Source: Silanimonas sp.
Lineage (GTDB): Bacteria > Pseudomonadota > Gammaproteobacteria > Xanthomonadales > Xanthomonadaceae
Direction: 5' to 3'
NCBI RefSeq assembly: GCF_027531545.1
Contig: NZ_JAPZSC010000001.1
Span: forward strand, 534,195-598,194
Length of the DNA stretch: 64,000 nt
The notes beneath the pieces are model-generated. The model was not told the DNA's origin, did not search any database, and saw only the letters and a list, made by a program, of their open reading frames with translations. A program made the position numbers and the translations under genes. Below, in pieces: positions 18,245 to 27,637 of this stretch (positions are counted from its first letter, which is position 1; each line of letters starts with the position of its first letter).

Positions 18245-19255
18245 TCAGGCCGCCTGCGGCGCGGGGCAGACGATGTCGGCATGCACCGTCTTCGATTCCT
18301 CGACGACGGCCATCGGCTTCAGGCCAAGGCGGGCGAACAGGGCCTGGTCGGCCTCGACGTCCGGGTTGCCGGTCGTGAGCAGTTTCTCGCCGTAGAAGAT
18401 CGAGTTGGCACCGGCGAGGAAGCACAGCGCCTGCAGCTCCTCGTTCATCTCGTTGCGGCCGGCCGAGAGCCGCACCATCGAGGCCGGCATCATCAGGCGC
18501 GCCACGGCGATCGTGCGCACGAACTCGAAGGGATCGAGCAGGGCCGTGCCATGCAGCGGCGTGCCTTCCACCTGCACGAGGCGATTGATCGGCACCGAGC
18601 CCGGGTGCTCCGGCAGGTTCGCCAGCGTCTGCAGCAGGCCGGCGCGCTGCTCGCGCGTCTCGCCCATGCCGACGATGCCGCCGCAGCAGGTCTTCAGGCC
18701 GGCGGTGCGCACCGCCTCCAGCGTGTCGAGGCGGTCCTGGTACTCGCGGGTCTTGATCACGTCGCCGTAGAACTCCGGCGCGGTGTCGAGGTTGTGGTTG
18801 TAGTAGTCGAGGCCAGCCACCTTGAGCGAAGCGGCCTGCTCGGGCTTCAACATGCCCAGCGTCGCGCAGGTCTCGAGGCCCATCGCCTTGACGGCGCCGA
18901 CCATCTTCGCGACTTCGGCCACGTCCTTGTCCTTCGGCGAACGCCACGCCGCGCCCATGCAGAAGCGCGTGGCGCCGGCGGCCTTGGCCGCCGCGGCCTT
19001 GGCGATGACGTCGTCGAGCGCCATCAGCTTCTCGGCCTTCAGCCCGGTGCTGTAACGCGCGCTCTGCGGGCAGTAAGCGCAGTCCTCGGGACAGCCGCCG
19101 GTCTTGATCGACAGCAGGGTGCTCACCTGCACTTCGGTGGGATCGAAGCGCTCGCGGTGCACGAGGCTGGCGCGGTGCAACAATTCGGGGAAGGACAGGT
19201 CGAAGAGCGCGAGGGTTTCCTCTCGCGTCCAGTCATGGCGGATGACGGCAGGCAT
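18245..19255 (-). CDS. bioB: Biotin synthase BioB
   Basis: 336 residues, radical-SAM enzyme. The cluster-binding CxxxCxxC motif is Cys55, Cys59, Cys62 in [22 protein letters not shown] and RLSAGRNEM are BioB signatures, the latter holding the arginine ligand of the second 2Fe-2S cluster. It inserts sulfur into dethiobiotin. It is the first gene of the bioBFHC operon and is divergent from comF across 71 bases, where the operon promoter should lie. I found no recognisable BirA operator in that gap. Confidence 0.96.
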   Translation of the reverse strand: MPAVIRHDWTREETLALFDLSFPELLHRASLVHRERFDPTEVQVSTLLSIKTGGCPEDCAYCPQSARYSTGLKAEKLMALDDVIAKAAAAKAAGATRFCMGAAWRSPKDKDVAEVAKMVGAVKAMGLETCATLGMLKPEQAASLKVAGLDYYNHNLDTAPEFYGDVIKTREYQDRLDTLEAVRTAGLKTCCGGIVGMGETREQRAGLLQTLANLPEHPGSVPINRLVQVEGTPLHGTALLDPFEFVRTIAVARLMMPASMVRLSAGRNEMNEELQALCFLAGANSIFYGEKLLTTGNPDVEADQALFARLGLKPMAVVEESKTVHADIVCPAPQAA

Positions 19256-19326
19256 GGGAGATTTCCGACGGCGGAAGGCCGTGAGCCCGGGCAGTCTGGA
19301 AACCGCCCCCTGCCCTGTCAACCGCG

Positions 19327-20055
19327 ATGTCCGCACCATTCGCCACCGTCTGGCGCACGTTCGAGGCCTGGGCCCTGCCCTCGGCCTGCCTCGGCTGCGA
19401 TGCCCCGGCCCCGGCCGACACCCTGCTGTGCGCCCCCTGCCGGGCCCTGCTCCGCCCCGCGCCCATGGCGCCGGTCCCCGCCCTTCAGGCGCTCGGCACG
19501 GCGCTGCATGCCGCCTTCCGCTACGACGCGGCCTCGGCACCGCTGCTCACGCGCTACAAATTCCATGAGGACCTCGCCGCCGGCCGCTGCCTCGCGTCCC
19601 TGTCGCTGCCCGCGTTCCGCGTGGCGCCCCGGCCGCAGGCGCTGGTGCCGGTGCCCCTGCACCGCCGACGCCTGCGCCAGCGCGGCCACGACCAGGCCCT
19701 CGGCTTGGCCCGCGACTGGGGCCGCGCCCTGGGCTTGCCCGTTCTCGTCGACGCCCTGCGCCGCGAGCGCGACACCCGGCCTCAGACTGAGCTCGACGCC
19801 CGCGACCGACAGCGCAACCTCGAGGCCGCCTTCCGCGTCCGGGCGCCGCTGCCGGCCCACGTGGCCCTCGTCGACGACGTGCTCACCACCGGCAGCACGG
19901 CCGCGGCGGCGGTGCGCACCCTGAAGGCGGCGGGCGTGGCCCGGGTGGACGTGTGGGTCGTGGCCCAGGCGCCCGCGCCGGGGAACGGCGCCCTCAGAGC
20001 GGAAAGCCCACGCCCAACCACAGGCGTCGATCGGAACGATGGGGCAGCGTGTTGA
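19327..20055 (+). CDS. comF: ComF-family phosphoribosyltransferase-like protein
   Basis: 242 residues. An N-terminal zinc-finger-like pair of CxxC motifs (Cys21/24 and Cys35/38) is followed by a type I PRTase domain with [15 protein letters not shown] and the PRPP loop [13 protein letters not shown]. ComF/GntX proteins contribute to DNA uptake and use of DNA as nutrient in several bacteria; the biochemical role is unclear. The last 62 bases overlap the convergent TonB-receptor gene, so the final ~20 residues are constrained by both genes. The comF next to bioB order is common in Xanthomonadaceae. Confidence 0.88.
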   Translation: MSAPFATVWRTFEAWALPSACLGCDAPAPADTLLCAPCRALLRPAPMAPVPALQALGTALHAAFRYDAASAPLLTRYKFHEDLAAGRCLASLSLPAFRVAPRPQALVPVPLHRRRLRQRGHDQALGLARDWGRALGLPVLVDALRRERDTRPQTELDARDRQRNLEAAFRVRAPLPAHVALVDDVLTTGSTAAAAVRTLKAAGVARVDVWVVAQAPAPGNGALRAESPRPTTGVDRNDGAAC

Positions 20056-21910
20056 ACTGGGCGCCGGCCGAGGGCTGGCGGACGTCCTCGCCCGTAAGGT
20101 TCTCGACGCTCACCGTGAGCGAGGCGCGGTCCGGTGCGCGCCCGAACCAGGCGCCGACGTCGGCGGAGACGTGGGCGCGGGCGATGGCATAGCCGGAGGC
20201 CGGCAGGTTCAAGGCCGGCCGCACCGGTGTGATCGTCGAGCGGGTGGCCGCCGCGCCGGCGGATTCCACGGCCACGCCGGCCGACCAGCCCTCGGCGAAA
20301 TGGGCCAGCTGGATCTTGCCGATATCGCGCGGTTCGAGGGTGTCGTCCGCCCGGGCGATGTGCTGCCACGACGCGTCGAGGTCCCAGCGCGCCTTCGGGC
20401 GCCATCGAAGCTGCACCTCGCTGCCCGCGATGTCCGCCGACACCAGGTTGCGGAACTCCCGCTGGCCCGCGCCGAGGCTGACGAGGACGATCACATCCGC
20501 CAGCCGCTGGCGGAAAAGGCGCGCCGACCAGGCCCATTCACCGGAGGCGTAGGCCACCTCGAGCGCATCCAGCTGGCCGCGCTCCGGAACGAGGGCGGGA
20601 TTGCCCCGCTGGAAGGAGGCCGAGCTGAACAGCTCGGCCGGCCCGGGGTTGCGAAACGTCCGTCCGCTGACGGCCTTGAGGTGCCAGGGCGAGGACGCGG
20701 GCGCCCAGACCAGGCTCGCCTGCGGCGTCACATCGCTGAATCCATTCCCGATCCGCTGCCACTGCAGGCCGGCGCCCAGCGTCCAGTCCGCGCGGACATC
20801 GAAGTACGCCTGCGCGAAGACCGATCGTGTCTGCTCCGACCAGCGCGGGAAGAGCCCGTCGACTTGCCCGGTCGCCGATTCGTACTGGGTGCCGAACCAA
20901 CCGCGGAGTCGTCCGTCGGCCGGCGCTTCGAGCGCCACCCGCGCCGCACTGCGTCGGGACCAGCCCTTGAACGTGTCGTAATCGAGCCGGCTCCACCCAT
21001 GCTGCCCCGAGGCATGCAGCACCCAGGCTCCGACAGGCATCGCGTGCTGGACCTGCGCCAGCGCCGAGCGGTCCTGGGCACGCGGCCTCGTCGGCGAAGA
21101 GAACGTGCCGATCGTCGATGCCAGGCTATCCATGCCGAGAAGATCGATGGCGGTCCGACCGCTCCGCGCGGAGAGCGACAGGCTGCGTCCTCGCTGGGCG
21201 ACATCGCCGGCGATCGGCGTGTTGGCCGCAATCCGCGTTCCTTCAGGGATCGCCCAAGCATCGAGGCCCTGTTGCTGCGCGGCCGTCAGCCGGAGGCCCT
21301 TGTCGCCCTCGCCCCAGTGCATGGAGAGCGCGCCGTCCACGCCCCCCTTGCTCGAGACGCGCCCCATCACTTCGGACGCCGCGTCGCCGCGGACCACGAT
21401 GTTGAGGATGCCCGCCACGGCGTTGCTTCCGTGCAAGGTGACGGTCTGCCCGCGGACCAGCTCCACGCGCTCGACGACGGCCAGCGGAAACGCGTCGTAG
21501 AGGAGGCGATTGCTGCCGCCAACGGAGGAGGTCCGCCAGGGCAGGCCATTGACGAGGATCAGCAGGTGGTTGTCGTTGTCGTTGATCGCCGTGCCATGCA
21601 ACGACGTGAAGGCATTGGTGAAGGTCGACCGCTGCAGCACGCGCGTCCCGGGCAGCAGGGCGACGACGTCCACCAGCGTCCGGGCGCCCATCGCCTCCCA
21701 TTCCTTGCGCGTCACGACATCGACGATCGCCGCCGAGCCGCGAGCGCCCTCGGTGCTCAAGCCGACGCCGCTGACCTCGAGGGCGAGCAGGTCGTCGAGG
21801 CTGAGGTCGAGAAGCGCGCTTTCCGCCGACGGACCGACGGCACTCCGCGCCTCAGCCGCGGCGAGCACGGCGCCGAGGCACAGCAGCAGACGGACACACC
21901 GATGGGGCAT
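19994..21910 (-). CDS. TonB-dependent outer membrane receptor
   Basis: 638 residues with a signal peptide (residues 1 to ~24, ending near ARSAVG). The plug region starts with LLDLSLDDLLALEVSGV, the form used by a receptor group that often lacks a classic TonB box, and goes on to LVDVVALLPGTRV, LILVNGLPW and VELVRGQTVTLHGSNAVAGILNI, all plug landmarks. The rest is a beta-barrel. The substrate is unknown: neither the siderophore nor the cobalamin pathway is nearby. The C-terminus ends GVGFPL rather than the usual aromatic residue. The gene converges on comF with 62 bases of overlap. Confidence 0.88.
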   Translation of the reverse strand: MPHRCVRLLLCLGAVLAAAEARSAVGPSAESALLDLSLDDLLALEVSGVGLSTEGARGSAAIVDVVTRKEWEAMGARTLVDVVALLPGTRVLQRSTFTNAFTSLHGTAINDNDNHLLILVNGLPWRTSSVGGSNRLLYDAFPLAVVERVELVRGQTVTLHGSNAVAGILNIVVRGDAASEVMGRVSSKGGVDGALSMHWGEGDKGLRLTAAQQQGLDAWAIPEGTRIAANTPIAGDVAQRGRSLSLSARSGRTAIDLLGMDSLASTIGTFSSPTRPRAQDRSALAQVQHAMPVGAWVLHASGQHGWSRLDYDTFKGWSRRSAARVALEAPADGRLRGWFGTQYESATGQVDGLFPRWSEQTRSVFAQAYFDVRADWTLGAGLQWQRIGNGFSDVTPQASLVWAPASSPWHLKAVSGRTFRNPGPAELFSSASFQRGNPALVPERGQLDALEVAYASGEWAWSARLFRQRLADVIVLVSLGAGQREFRNLVSADIAGSEVQLRWRPKARWDLDASWQHIARADDTLEPRDIGKIQLAHFAEGWSAGVAVESAGAAATRSTITPVRPALNLPASGYAIARAHVSADVGAWFGRAPDRASLTVSVENLTGEDVRQPSAGAQFNTLPHRSDRRLWLGVGFPL

Positions 21911-21965
21911 CGCCTATCTCCGCGCATCCAGCCTCGGGGCAGCCTCCTCCAAAGGCTTTCCCGGA

Positions 21966-22883
21966 TCAAGTCGAAACGACGAAGAAATGCAGGGCCACCC
22001 CGGCGAACACGGCGGCACCGACCCGGTTGTTGGCGAGGAAGGCCGCGAAGCAGTCGTCCGGGTGCCGCGAGCGGCCTTGCGCGAACTGCTGCGCCACGAA
22101 CACCGCGGCGGCCACGAGGCCCAGCCAGTAGACGAGGCCGAGTTCGAGCCGATGGCCGAGCAGGCCCATCGACAGCCCCGCCAGCGCGAACAGCACGGCG
22201 ATCACCGGCACGTCGAGGTCGCCGAACAGCAGGGCCGTGCTCTTGGCGCCGGCGCGACGATCATCCTCGCGGTCCACCATCGCGTACCAGGTGTCGTAGG
22301 CCGTGGTCCACAGCAGGTTCGCGCACAGCAGCAGCCAGGCCTCCTGCGGCGGCCACGCATCGCGCGCCGCGGTGTAGGCCATCGGGATGCCCCAACTGAA
22401 GGCCAGCCCGAGCCAGACCTGCGGCAGGTAGGTGTGGCGCTTCATGTAGGGGTAGGCCGCGGCCAGCGCGAGGGCGACGCCGCTCAGCGCGATCGTCTTC
22501 GCGTTCGTCGTCAGCACGAGGGCGAAGGCCACCAGCATCAGGCCCGCGAACAGGCCCAGCGCGAAGCGGCCGGACAGTTCGCCGGCCACCAGCGGCCGGG
22601 CCTTGGTGCGCTTCACCCGGCCATCGAGCCAGCGGTCGGCATAGTCGTTGATGACGCAGCCCGCCGCGCGCGTCAGCCAGACCCCGCCGGCGAACACGAG
22701 CAGCAGGTGCAAGGAAGGCAGGCCGTCCGAGGCCAACCACAGCGCCACCAGCGTCGGCCACAGCAGCAGCAGCCAGCCGATCGGCCGGTCGGCGCGCATC
22801 AGCCGCCAGCTGGCGTCGTAGCGGGCGCGCCATGCCGGCGGCAGGTGCGCCGCCAGCGGCGCCGGGGAAAGATCAGTCTTCAT
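21966..22883 (-). CDS. ubiA: 4-hydroxybenzoate polyprenyltransferase UbiA
   Basis: 305 residues, inner-membrane prenyltransferase with about eight or nine hydrophobic spans. The first aspartate-rich motif is NDYADRWLD (79-87), the second [13 protein letters not shown] near 200; both bind magnesium-diphosphate. It attaches the polyprenyl tail to 4-hydroxybenzoate in ubiquinone synthesis. No ubiC is adjacent; instead its start overlaps the patatin gene stop by 11 bases, so the two may be co-transcribed. Confidence 0.95.
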   Translation of the reverse strand: MKTDLSPAPLAAHLPPAWRARYDASWRLMRADRPIGWLLLLWPTLVALWLASDGLPSLHLLLVFAGGVWLTRAAGCVINDYADRWLDGRVKRTKARPLVAGELSGRFALGLFAGLMLVAFALVLTTNAKTIALSGVALALAAAYPYMKRHTYLPQVWLGLAFSWGIPMAYTAARDAWPPQEAWLLLCANLLWTTAYDTWYAMVDREDDRRAGAKSTALLFGDLDVPVIAVLFALAGLSMGLLGHRLELGLVYWLGLVAAAVFVAQQFAQGRSRHPDDCFAAFLANNRVGAAVFAGVALHFFVVST

Positions 22884-25101
22884 TACGGATCAGGTTGCCG
22901 AAGTTGAGCGTCCACGTGTCGTTGCCGCGATTGGTGCGGCCGAAGCCGAACAGGATCGGCCCGAACGGGCTGCTCATGCCGACGAACACGCCGCCGGCGC
23001 GCGTCGAGCGCTCCCAGCTGAAGTCGAGCGCGTCGTCGCCGACCTGGCCGATCTCCGCGCTGGCGCCGAGGTAGGTGGGCACGGCGAACAGCGCGTTGGC
23101 ATCGCCAAGCCGGTAGTAGTAGACGGCGCGGCCGTAACCCAGCGCCTGCCCGGTGAGGCTGCGCTCCAGCGTGCCCGAGAGGTTGAGGAAGCCGCCGAGC
23201 GTGGAGAACGCGGCGAGCTCCGGCGGCGCGTCGCGCGTGTCGGCCCAGCGCGTGCCGAGCAGCAGGTGGTGTTTGCCGCGCGAGAGCACCGTATCGGAAC
23301 GCCAGCGCGCCACCCAACCCTCGCCTTCCGCGCCGAGCACCGGCTCGTAGCGGTCGATCGACAGCACCGCGCGCGAGCCCCGGCTGGGGAAGCTCAGCCG
23401 GTCGAGCGTGTCCCAGACGGCGCGCACGCCGAACGAACTGGTCTGCTGGGTGAGGTCTTCGACATCGAAGGTGCCGACCACCTCGCGGCCGAGGAAGCGC
23501 GAGCGGCGCATCGTGGCCTCCAGGGCCCAGCGCGGATCGGTCTGCAAGCCCACGCGTGCGCCGAAGGTGGTGCGGGAGACGCGGAAATCGGCCACCCGCG
23601 TGGTGCCGATGACGAAGGGCACGTCGAAGGCGCGGTAGCCGGTGTCGAGGCTGGCGTAGAAGCGGCGGTCGAGGTCGATGGGGGCGAACCAGTCGGCGGA
23701 GACTTCCATCACCTGGCCGAGGCGCAGCAGGGCGCGCAGCTCGTCACCATCGCCGCTCACGCCGGTCTTCAGCAGCTCGGCGGTGAGCTGGTAGTCGCTG
23801 TTGCCGGCGAAATCGTCGGCGATCTGCAGCCCCACGTTGAAGAACACGGGGCCCCAAGCCTTGTCGACCGGCAGCAGTTCGATGCCGGTCTGGCCATCGC
23901 GCTGCACCGGGCGCCAGCCGAGGCTCTGGTAGGCGCCCTCCGCATAGGTGCCGGCAACGGCGGCGTCGATCGCCTCGGGATCGAGCGGCCCGCCCACCAG
24001 CCCTTGCGCGCGGTAGGCCACGAGGCGCTCCGTGCGCGAGCGGCCCGGCGCCACGTCGATGAAGGTGATGGTCGGCGCCGGGTCGAGCGGGGCGATGCGC
24101 CGGCCGCTCCGCCACGCGGCGTACTCCGCCTCGGGCAAGGCGAGGTGGCGGAAACGCGGCGCCTCCGCCTCGGCGGCGTCCACGCCCTTGCCAATCACCG
24201 ACACCGCCTGGTCGAAGGCCGCGCTGGAGAAGGTGCCCAACGGCGGCACGATCAGGACGTCGCCTGCCTCGAGCGAGGTGATGGAACGGTTGGTCTGCTC
24301 CTGCATCAGCACCGAGACCATCTGGTAGGCGACATCGAGCGGCGTGCGGATGTCCTCGCGCGCCAGCAGCGGGCTGCCCACGTCCACCGCAATCACCACG
24401 TCGGCGCCCATCTCGCGCACGACGCCGACCGGCAGGTTGTCGACGATGCCGCCGTCGACGAGGATGCGGCCGTCGATCTCGGCCGGCGCGAACACCGCGG
24501 GCACCGCCATCGAGGCGCGCACCGCCATCGCCAGGTCGCCCTCCGCGAACACCACGCGCTCGCCGCTGACGATGTCGGTGGCAATGGTGCGGAACGGGAT
24601 CGGCAGGTCGTCGAAGTGCGTGGTCTGCGACGCGTCGAGCATCAGGCGTCGAAGCAGCAGGCCCAGCTTTTGCCCCTGCACGGCGCCGGAAGGCAGCACC
24701 GGCGCCCCGTCCCGCCAACCGGCTTCCAGTTCGGCGCGGTAGTTGAGCTGCGCCTCCTTGCGACGCATCGGCAGGCCGGCGCGGACCGGGTCGTCCTTGA
24801 ACAGGTCCTGCCAATCGACGGAGGCGAGCGCGGCCTCGATCTCGGCGGGGCGCATGCCACTGGCATACAGCGAACCCACCACCGCGCCCATGCTGGTGCC
24901 GGCGATGGCGCAAACGGGGATGCGCTCGCGCTCCAGCACCTTCAGCACGCCGACGTGTGCGGCCCCCCGCGCCCCACCGCCGCCCAGCACGAGGCCGACG
25001 CAGGGGCGTTCGCCCGTGGCCGTCGCCGCGGCGGCCGGAAGGGCCGGGGCCAGCGCCAGCACGAGGGCGCCGAGCAGGACCGTGTTGAAGGTTCGACGCA
25101 T
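22873..25101 (-). CDS. Patatin-like phospholipase with C-terminal outer-membrane barrel (PlpD/RssA-like)
   Basis: 742 residues from ATG 25099-25101, chosen because it begins a clean signal peptide ([10 protein letters not shown] to PAAAATA). The patatin domain has the oxyanion loop GGGGARG (40-46), catalytic GTSMG (Ser70) and DGG (Asp216). A POTRA-like linker (~320-400, [15 protein letters not shown]) leads into a surface-antigen/BamA-like beta-barrel whose C-terminus has [13 protein letters not shown]. This order is that of type Vd autotransporters such as PlpD. The enzyme probably hydrolyses phospholipids at or outside the cell surface. It overlaps ubiA by 11 bases and is divergent from the GDSL autotransporter. 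Confidence 0.9.
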   Translation of the reverse strand: MRRTFNTVLLGALVLALAPALPAAAATATGERPCVGLVLGGGGARGAAHVGVLKVLERERIPVCAIAGTSMGAVVGSLYASGMRPAEIEAALASVDWQDLFKDDPVRAGLPMRRKEAQLNYRAELEAGWRDGAPVLPSGAVQGQKLGLLLRRLMLDASQTTHFDDLPIPFRTIATDIVSGERVVFAEGDLAMAVRASMAVPAVFAPAEIDGRILVDGGIVDNLPVGVVREMGADVVIAVDVGSPLLAREDIRTPLDVAYQMVSVLMQEQTNRSITSLEAGDVLIVPPLGTFSSAAFDQAVSVIGKGVDAAEAEAPRFRHLALPEAEYAAWRSGRRIAPLDPAPTITFIDVAPGRSRTERLVAYRAQGLVGGPLDPEAIDAAVAGTYAEGAYQSLGWRPVQRDGQTGIELLPVDKAWGPVFFNVGLQIADDFAGNSDYQLTAELLKTGVSGDGDELRALLRLGQVMEVSADWFAPIDLDRRFYASLDTGYRAFDVPFVIGTTRVADFRVSRTTFGARVGLQTDPRWALEATMRRSRFLGREVVGTFDVEDLTQQTSSFGVRAVWDTLDRLSFPSRGSRAVLSIDRYEPVLGAEGEGWVARWRSDTVLSRGKHHLLLGTRWADTRDAPPELAAFSTLGGFLNLSGTLERSLTGQALGYGRAVYYYRLGDANALFAVPTYLGASAEIGQVGDDALDFSWERSTRAGGVFVGMSSPFGPILFGFGRTNRGNDTWTLNFGNLIRNED

Positions 25102-25319
25102 GCGTTTCCGCTCCGTTGGTTCGCTGTGAATGATGCCCGGTCGCGGACCGTCGACCGCATCGATGCGGCACCGCAGCATGATTTTCCGTCGTTCGGCCCA
25201 ACGAACGGCGGCGTATGGCGGGCACCCGTAACTTTGCTTTAATGTGACCCCCGTCGCGGCCCCTCCCGGCGACCGCGCCTTGCTGCCACCCCTCGTTCCG
25301 TTCCGTCCAGGAGTTACCG

Positions 25320-27188
25320 ATGCCCCGCACCCGTCTCATCGTCGGCGCCGTCGCGCTGGCCCTCGCCGCCTCGTCGGCCCATGCGCAGCGCTTCAGTGGT
25401 GTCGTCACCTTCGGCGACAGCTTGTCGGACGCCGGCAACGTCGGACTCGTGCAGAACCCTGCCGGTGGCGCCAGCCAGAGCTTCACGACCAATCCGGATC
25501 CGGTGATGGTCGAGCTGCTGGCCCGCTACTTCGGCTTCACCCAGACGGCCTCGCTGGCCGGCGGCTCCAACTTCGCCTTCGGCGGCGCCTGCGGTCGCGT
25601 GGCGACCGGCGCCACCTCGCCGCCGTGCAGCTCCTTCGCCGTGCCGCGCCTGAACCAGCAGATCGACCAGTACCTGCGCGGCAGCACCACCGTCGCCAAC
25701 CCGAATGCCCTGTTCACCGTGTGGATGGGCGCCAACGACCTGTTCGGCGACATCCCGGTGTGGGCCTCGAACCCGGCCACCGCCTCGGCCAACGCGTCGG
25801 TCGGCGGCGTCCCGATCGCCACTGCCGTGGTCCAGCAGGTCGGCCGACTGCAGGCCGCCGGTGCCCGCAACATCGTCGTGCTCAACCTGCCCGACCTCGG
25901 CGTGACGCCACAGTTCTCGGCGGGCCCGCTCGCCGCCGCCGGCCCGCTGGCCTCGCTGGCGACGGTCAGCTTCAACGGCGCGCTGTCGCAGGGTCTGTCG
26001 CAGCTCGGCACCGGCATCATCCCGATCAACGTCTTCGGCCTCGTGAACGAAGTGCGCGCCAACCCGGGCGCGTTCGGCTTCACCAATGTCACCGGCACGG
26101 CCTGCAACCTCTCCGTGCTGCCGGGCGGCAGCTCGCTGTTCTGCAATCCGAACGCGCAGGTCGCCGCAGGCGCCAACAACACGTTCTTGTTCGCCGACGG
26201 CGTGCACCCGACGGGTGCGGCGCACCGACTGCTGGCCGAAGTGACCGTGGCCACCATCAACGCGCCCGCAATCGTCTCGCTTGCGCCGGAAACCGCCATC
26301 GCCGCCTATGACGACCACGGCTCGGCGATCGCCAACGGCCTGTTCGACGAGTACCGCTTCGACCGCGAGGACGGCACGGTGCGCGGCTACCTCCGCGCCA
26401 CCGGTTCGAGCGGCGAGATCACGGGCTCGAGCTTCTCGCCGGGCGCGGACAGCACGGGCTTCAGCCTGACCGGCGGCGCCAACTACCAGGTCAACGAGAC
26501 CTTCACCTTCGGCGTCGCGGCCAGCATCGGCAACCAGAACCTCGACCCGGTGGGCGGCACCATCGACGGCAACACCGTGCTGTTCTCCGGCTACGGCGTC
26601 CTGAACTTCGGTGGCTTCTACCTCAACGCCATCGCCAGCGGCGGCAGCACCAACCTCGACCTGGCGCGCAACATCGTGCTCGGCCCGACGGTGCGCTCGG
26701 AGACGGGCGAGACCGACGCCGACCATGTCGCCGGCGAGCTCGGCATCGGCTACGTCTTCAAGGGCGAGAACCTGACGCACGGTCCGTTCGCGGGCGTCGT
26801 CTGGCAGGAAGTGACGGTCGGCCAGTTCTCCGAGGACGCCATCACCTCGACGGCGATGAACTTCCGCGAGTTCACCCGCGAGTCGATGGTCACGCGCTTC
26901 GGTTACCAGGCCAAGGCCGATCTCGGCAGCATCCAGCCCTACGCCCGCGTGGCCCGGAACAGCGAAGACGAGGACGGCCGCACGGTCGTCAACGCTGGCT
27001 CGAACAGCATGGGCGGTCGCTTTGCTCTGGACGGCTTCGCCCCGGCGAAAGACTGGACCAGCGCCGACGTCGGCCTCGGCTTCACTTTCTCGGAGAACTT
27101 CAGCGGCCACGTCACCTACACCGGCCGTTTCGGCGACGACGTGGTGGACCGCGATTCGCTCAGCCTCGGCCTGACGATGAGCTTCTGA
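25320..27188 (+). CDS. GDSL/SGNH esterase autotransporter (EstA-like)
   Basis: 622 residues. Signal peptide ends at about AHA22. The passenger is an SGNH hydrolase: FGDSLSDAGN (Ser34), GAND at 137-140, and DGVHP (Asp293, His296). From ~345 to the end is an autotransporter beta-domain ending LSLGLTMSF with terminal Phe. The start is supported by AGGAG at 25309-25313. Such proteins are displayed on the outer membrane and cleave esters or lipids; in Pseudomonas EstA affects rhamnolipids and motility, but that role here is not shown. A strong hairpin follows the stop, and the tamAB assembly genes lie 450 bases downstream. Confidence 0.93.
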   Translation: MPRTRLIVGAVALALAASSAHAQRFSGVVTFGDSLSDAGNVGLVQNPAGGASQSFTTNPDPVMVELLARYFGFTQTASLAGGSNFAFGGACGRVATGATSPPCSSFAVPRLNQQIDQYLRGSTTVANPNALFTVWMGANDLFGDIPVWASNPATASANASVGGVPIATAVVQQVGRLQAAGARNIVVLNLPDLGVTPQFSAGPLAAAGPLASLATVSFNGALSQGLSQLGTGIIPINVFGLVNEVRANPGAFGFTNVTGTACNLSVLPGGSSLFCNPNAQVAAGANNTFLFADGVHPTGAAHRLLAEVTVATINAPAIVSLAPETAIAAYDDHGSAIANGLFDEYRFDREDGTVRGYLRATGSSGEITGSSFSPGADSTGFSLTGGANYQVNETFTFGVAASIGNQNLDPVGGTIDGNTVLFSGYGVLNFGGFYLNAIASGGSTNLDLARNIVLGPTVRSETGETDADHVAGELGIGYVFKGENLTHGPFAGVVWQEVTVGQFSEDAITSTAMNFREFTRESMVTRFGYQAKADLGSIQPYARVARNSEDEDGRTVVNAGSNSMGGRFALDGFAPAKDWTSADVGLGFTFSENFSGHVTYTGRFGDDVVDRDSLSLGLTMSF

Positions 27189-27215
27189 TCGGAAGCACCG
27201 AAGCGACACGCGTGA

Positions 27216-27245
27216 ACGAAGGCCGCCCCTCGGGGCGGCCTTCGT
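27216..27245 (+). terminator. Strong hairpin after the GDSL autotransporter gene
   Basis: Bases 27216-27229 and 27232-27245 are perfect reverse complements (ACGAAGGCCGCCCC against GGGGCGGCCTTCGT), giving a stem of about 13 pairs with a CTCG loop, 27 bases past the stop codon. The run of T expected of a classic intrinsic terminator is weak (TTCGTCATTC). Confidence 0.65.
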
Positions 27246-27265
27246 CATTCTGGCATCCTGCCCCC

Positions 27266-27616
27266 ATGCCGGACCCTGACTTCGCGGCGCTGGTGCAGCG
27301 CCAGCTCGACGCCTACAACACCCGCGACGCGGTGGCCTTCGCCGCCTGCTTCAGCGCCGACGTGCGCTGCCACCGCCATCCGGACGAAGCACCCTTCCTG
27401 CAGGGCCGCGAGGCGCTGCAAACCTTCTACGCGCGCGAGCGCTTCGTCCATGCGGGCCTGCACGCCCGGCTGCTGCACCGGATCGACCTGGGCCGACGCG
27501 TGCTCGACCACGAACACGTCGTCGGCCTGCCGGGCGGCGAGCGCGAGGTCGTCGCGGTCTACGAACAGGGCACGGACGGCCTGATCGGCCGCGTGTGGTT
27601 CATCGCGCCGGCCTGA
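27266..27616 (+). CDS. NTF2/SnoaL-like small protein (steroid isomerase-type fold)
   Basis: 116 residues from ATG 27266; the longer in-frame start at 27212 would run through the terminator hairpin, so I reject it. The sequence opens LVQRQLDAYNTRDAVAFAACFSADV and holds the F-x-G-R-E-A-L-Q-x-F-Y turn common to NTF2-like proteins of the nuclear transport factor 2/SnoaL group, ending RVWFIAP. No active-site function can be named. It is convergent with tamB. Confidence 0.78.
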   Translation: MPDPDFAALVQRQLDAYNTRDAVAFAACFSADVRCHRHPDEAPFLQGREALQTFYARERFVHAGLHARLLHRIDLGRRVLDHEHVVGLPGGEREVVAVYEQGTDGLIGRVWFIAPA

Positions 27617-27634
27617 GCCCGCCGCGCGGCGGGC
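27617..27634. terminator. Palindromic hairpin in a convergent gap
   Basis: An 18-base perfect palindrome (GCCCGCCGC joined to its reverse complement) fills most of the 21-base gap between the NTF2-like gene and the tamB stop. It could end transcription from both sides. No T-run follows, so termination is inferred from position only. Confidence 0.4.
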
Positions 27635-27637
27635 GGC

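Noticed and set aside
19256..19326. BirA operator between bioB and comF
   Set aside because: No inverted repeat resembling the TTGTAAACC-type biotin operator is visible in the 71-base gap.
23266..25242. Long open frame on the plus strand opposite the patatin gene
   Set aside because: It is a high-GC antisense shadow: His/Arg/Gly-rich with no domain, while the minus strand has a full patatin-barrel protein with all catalytic motifs.
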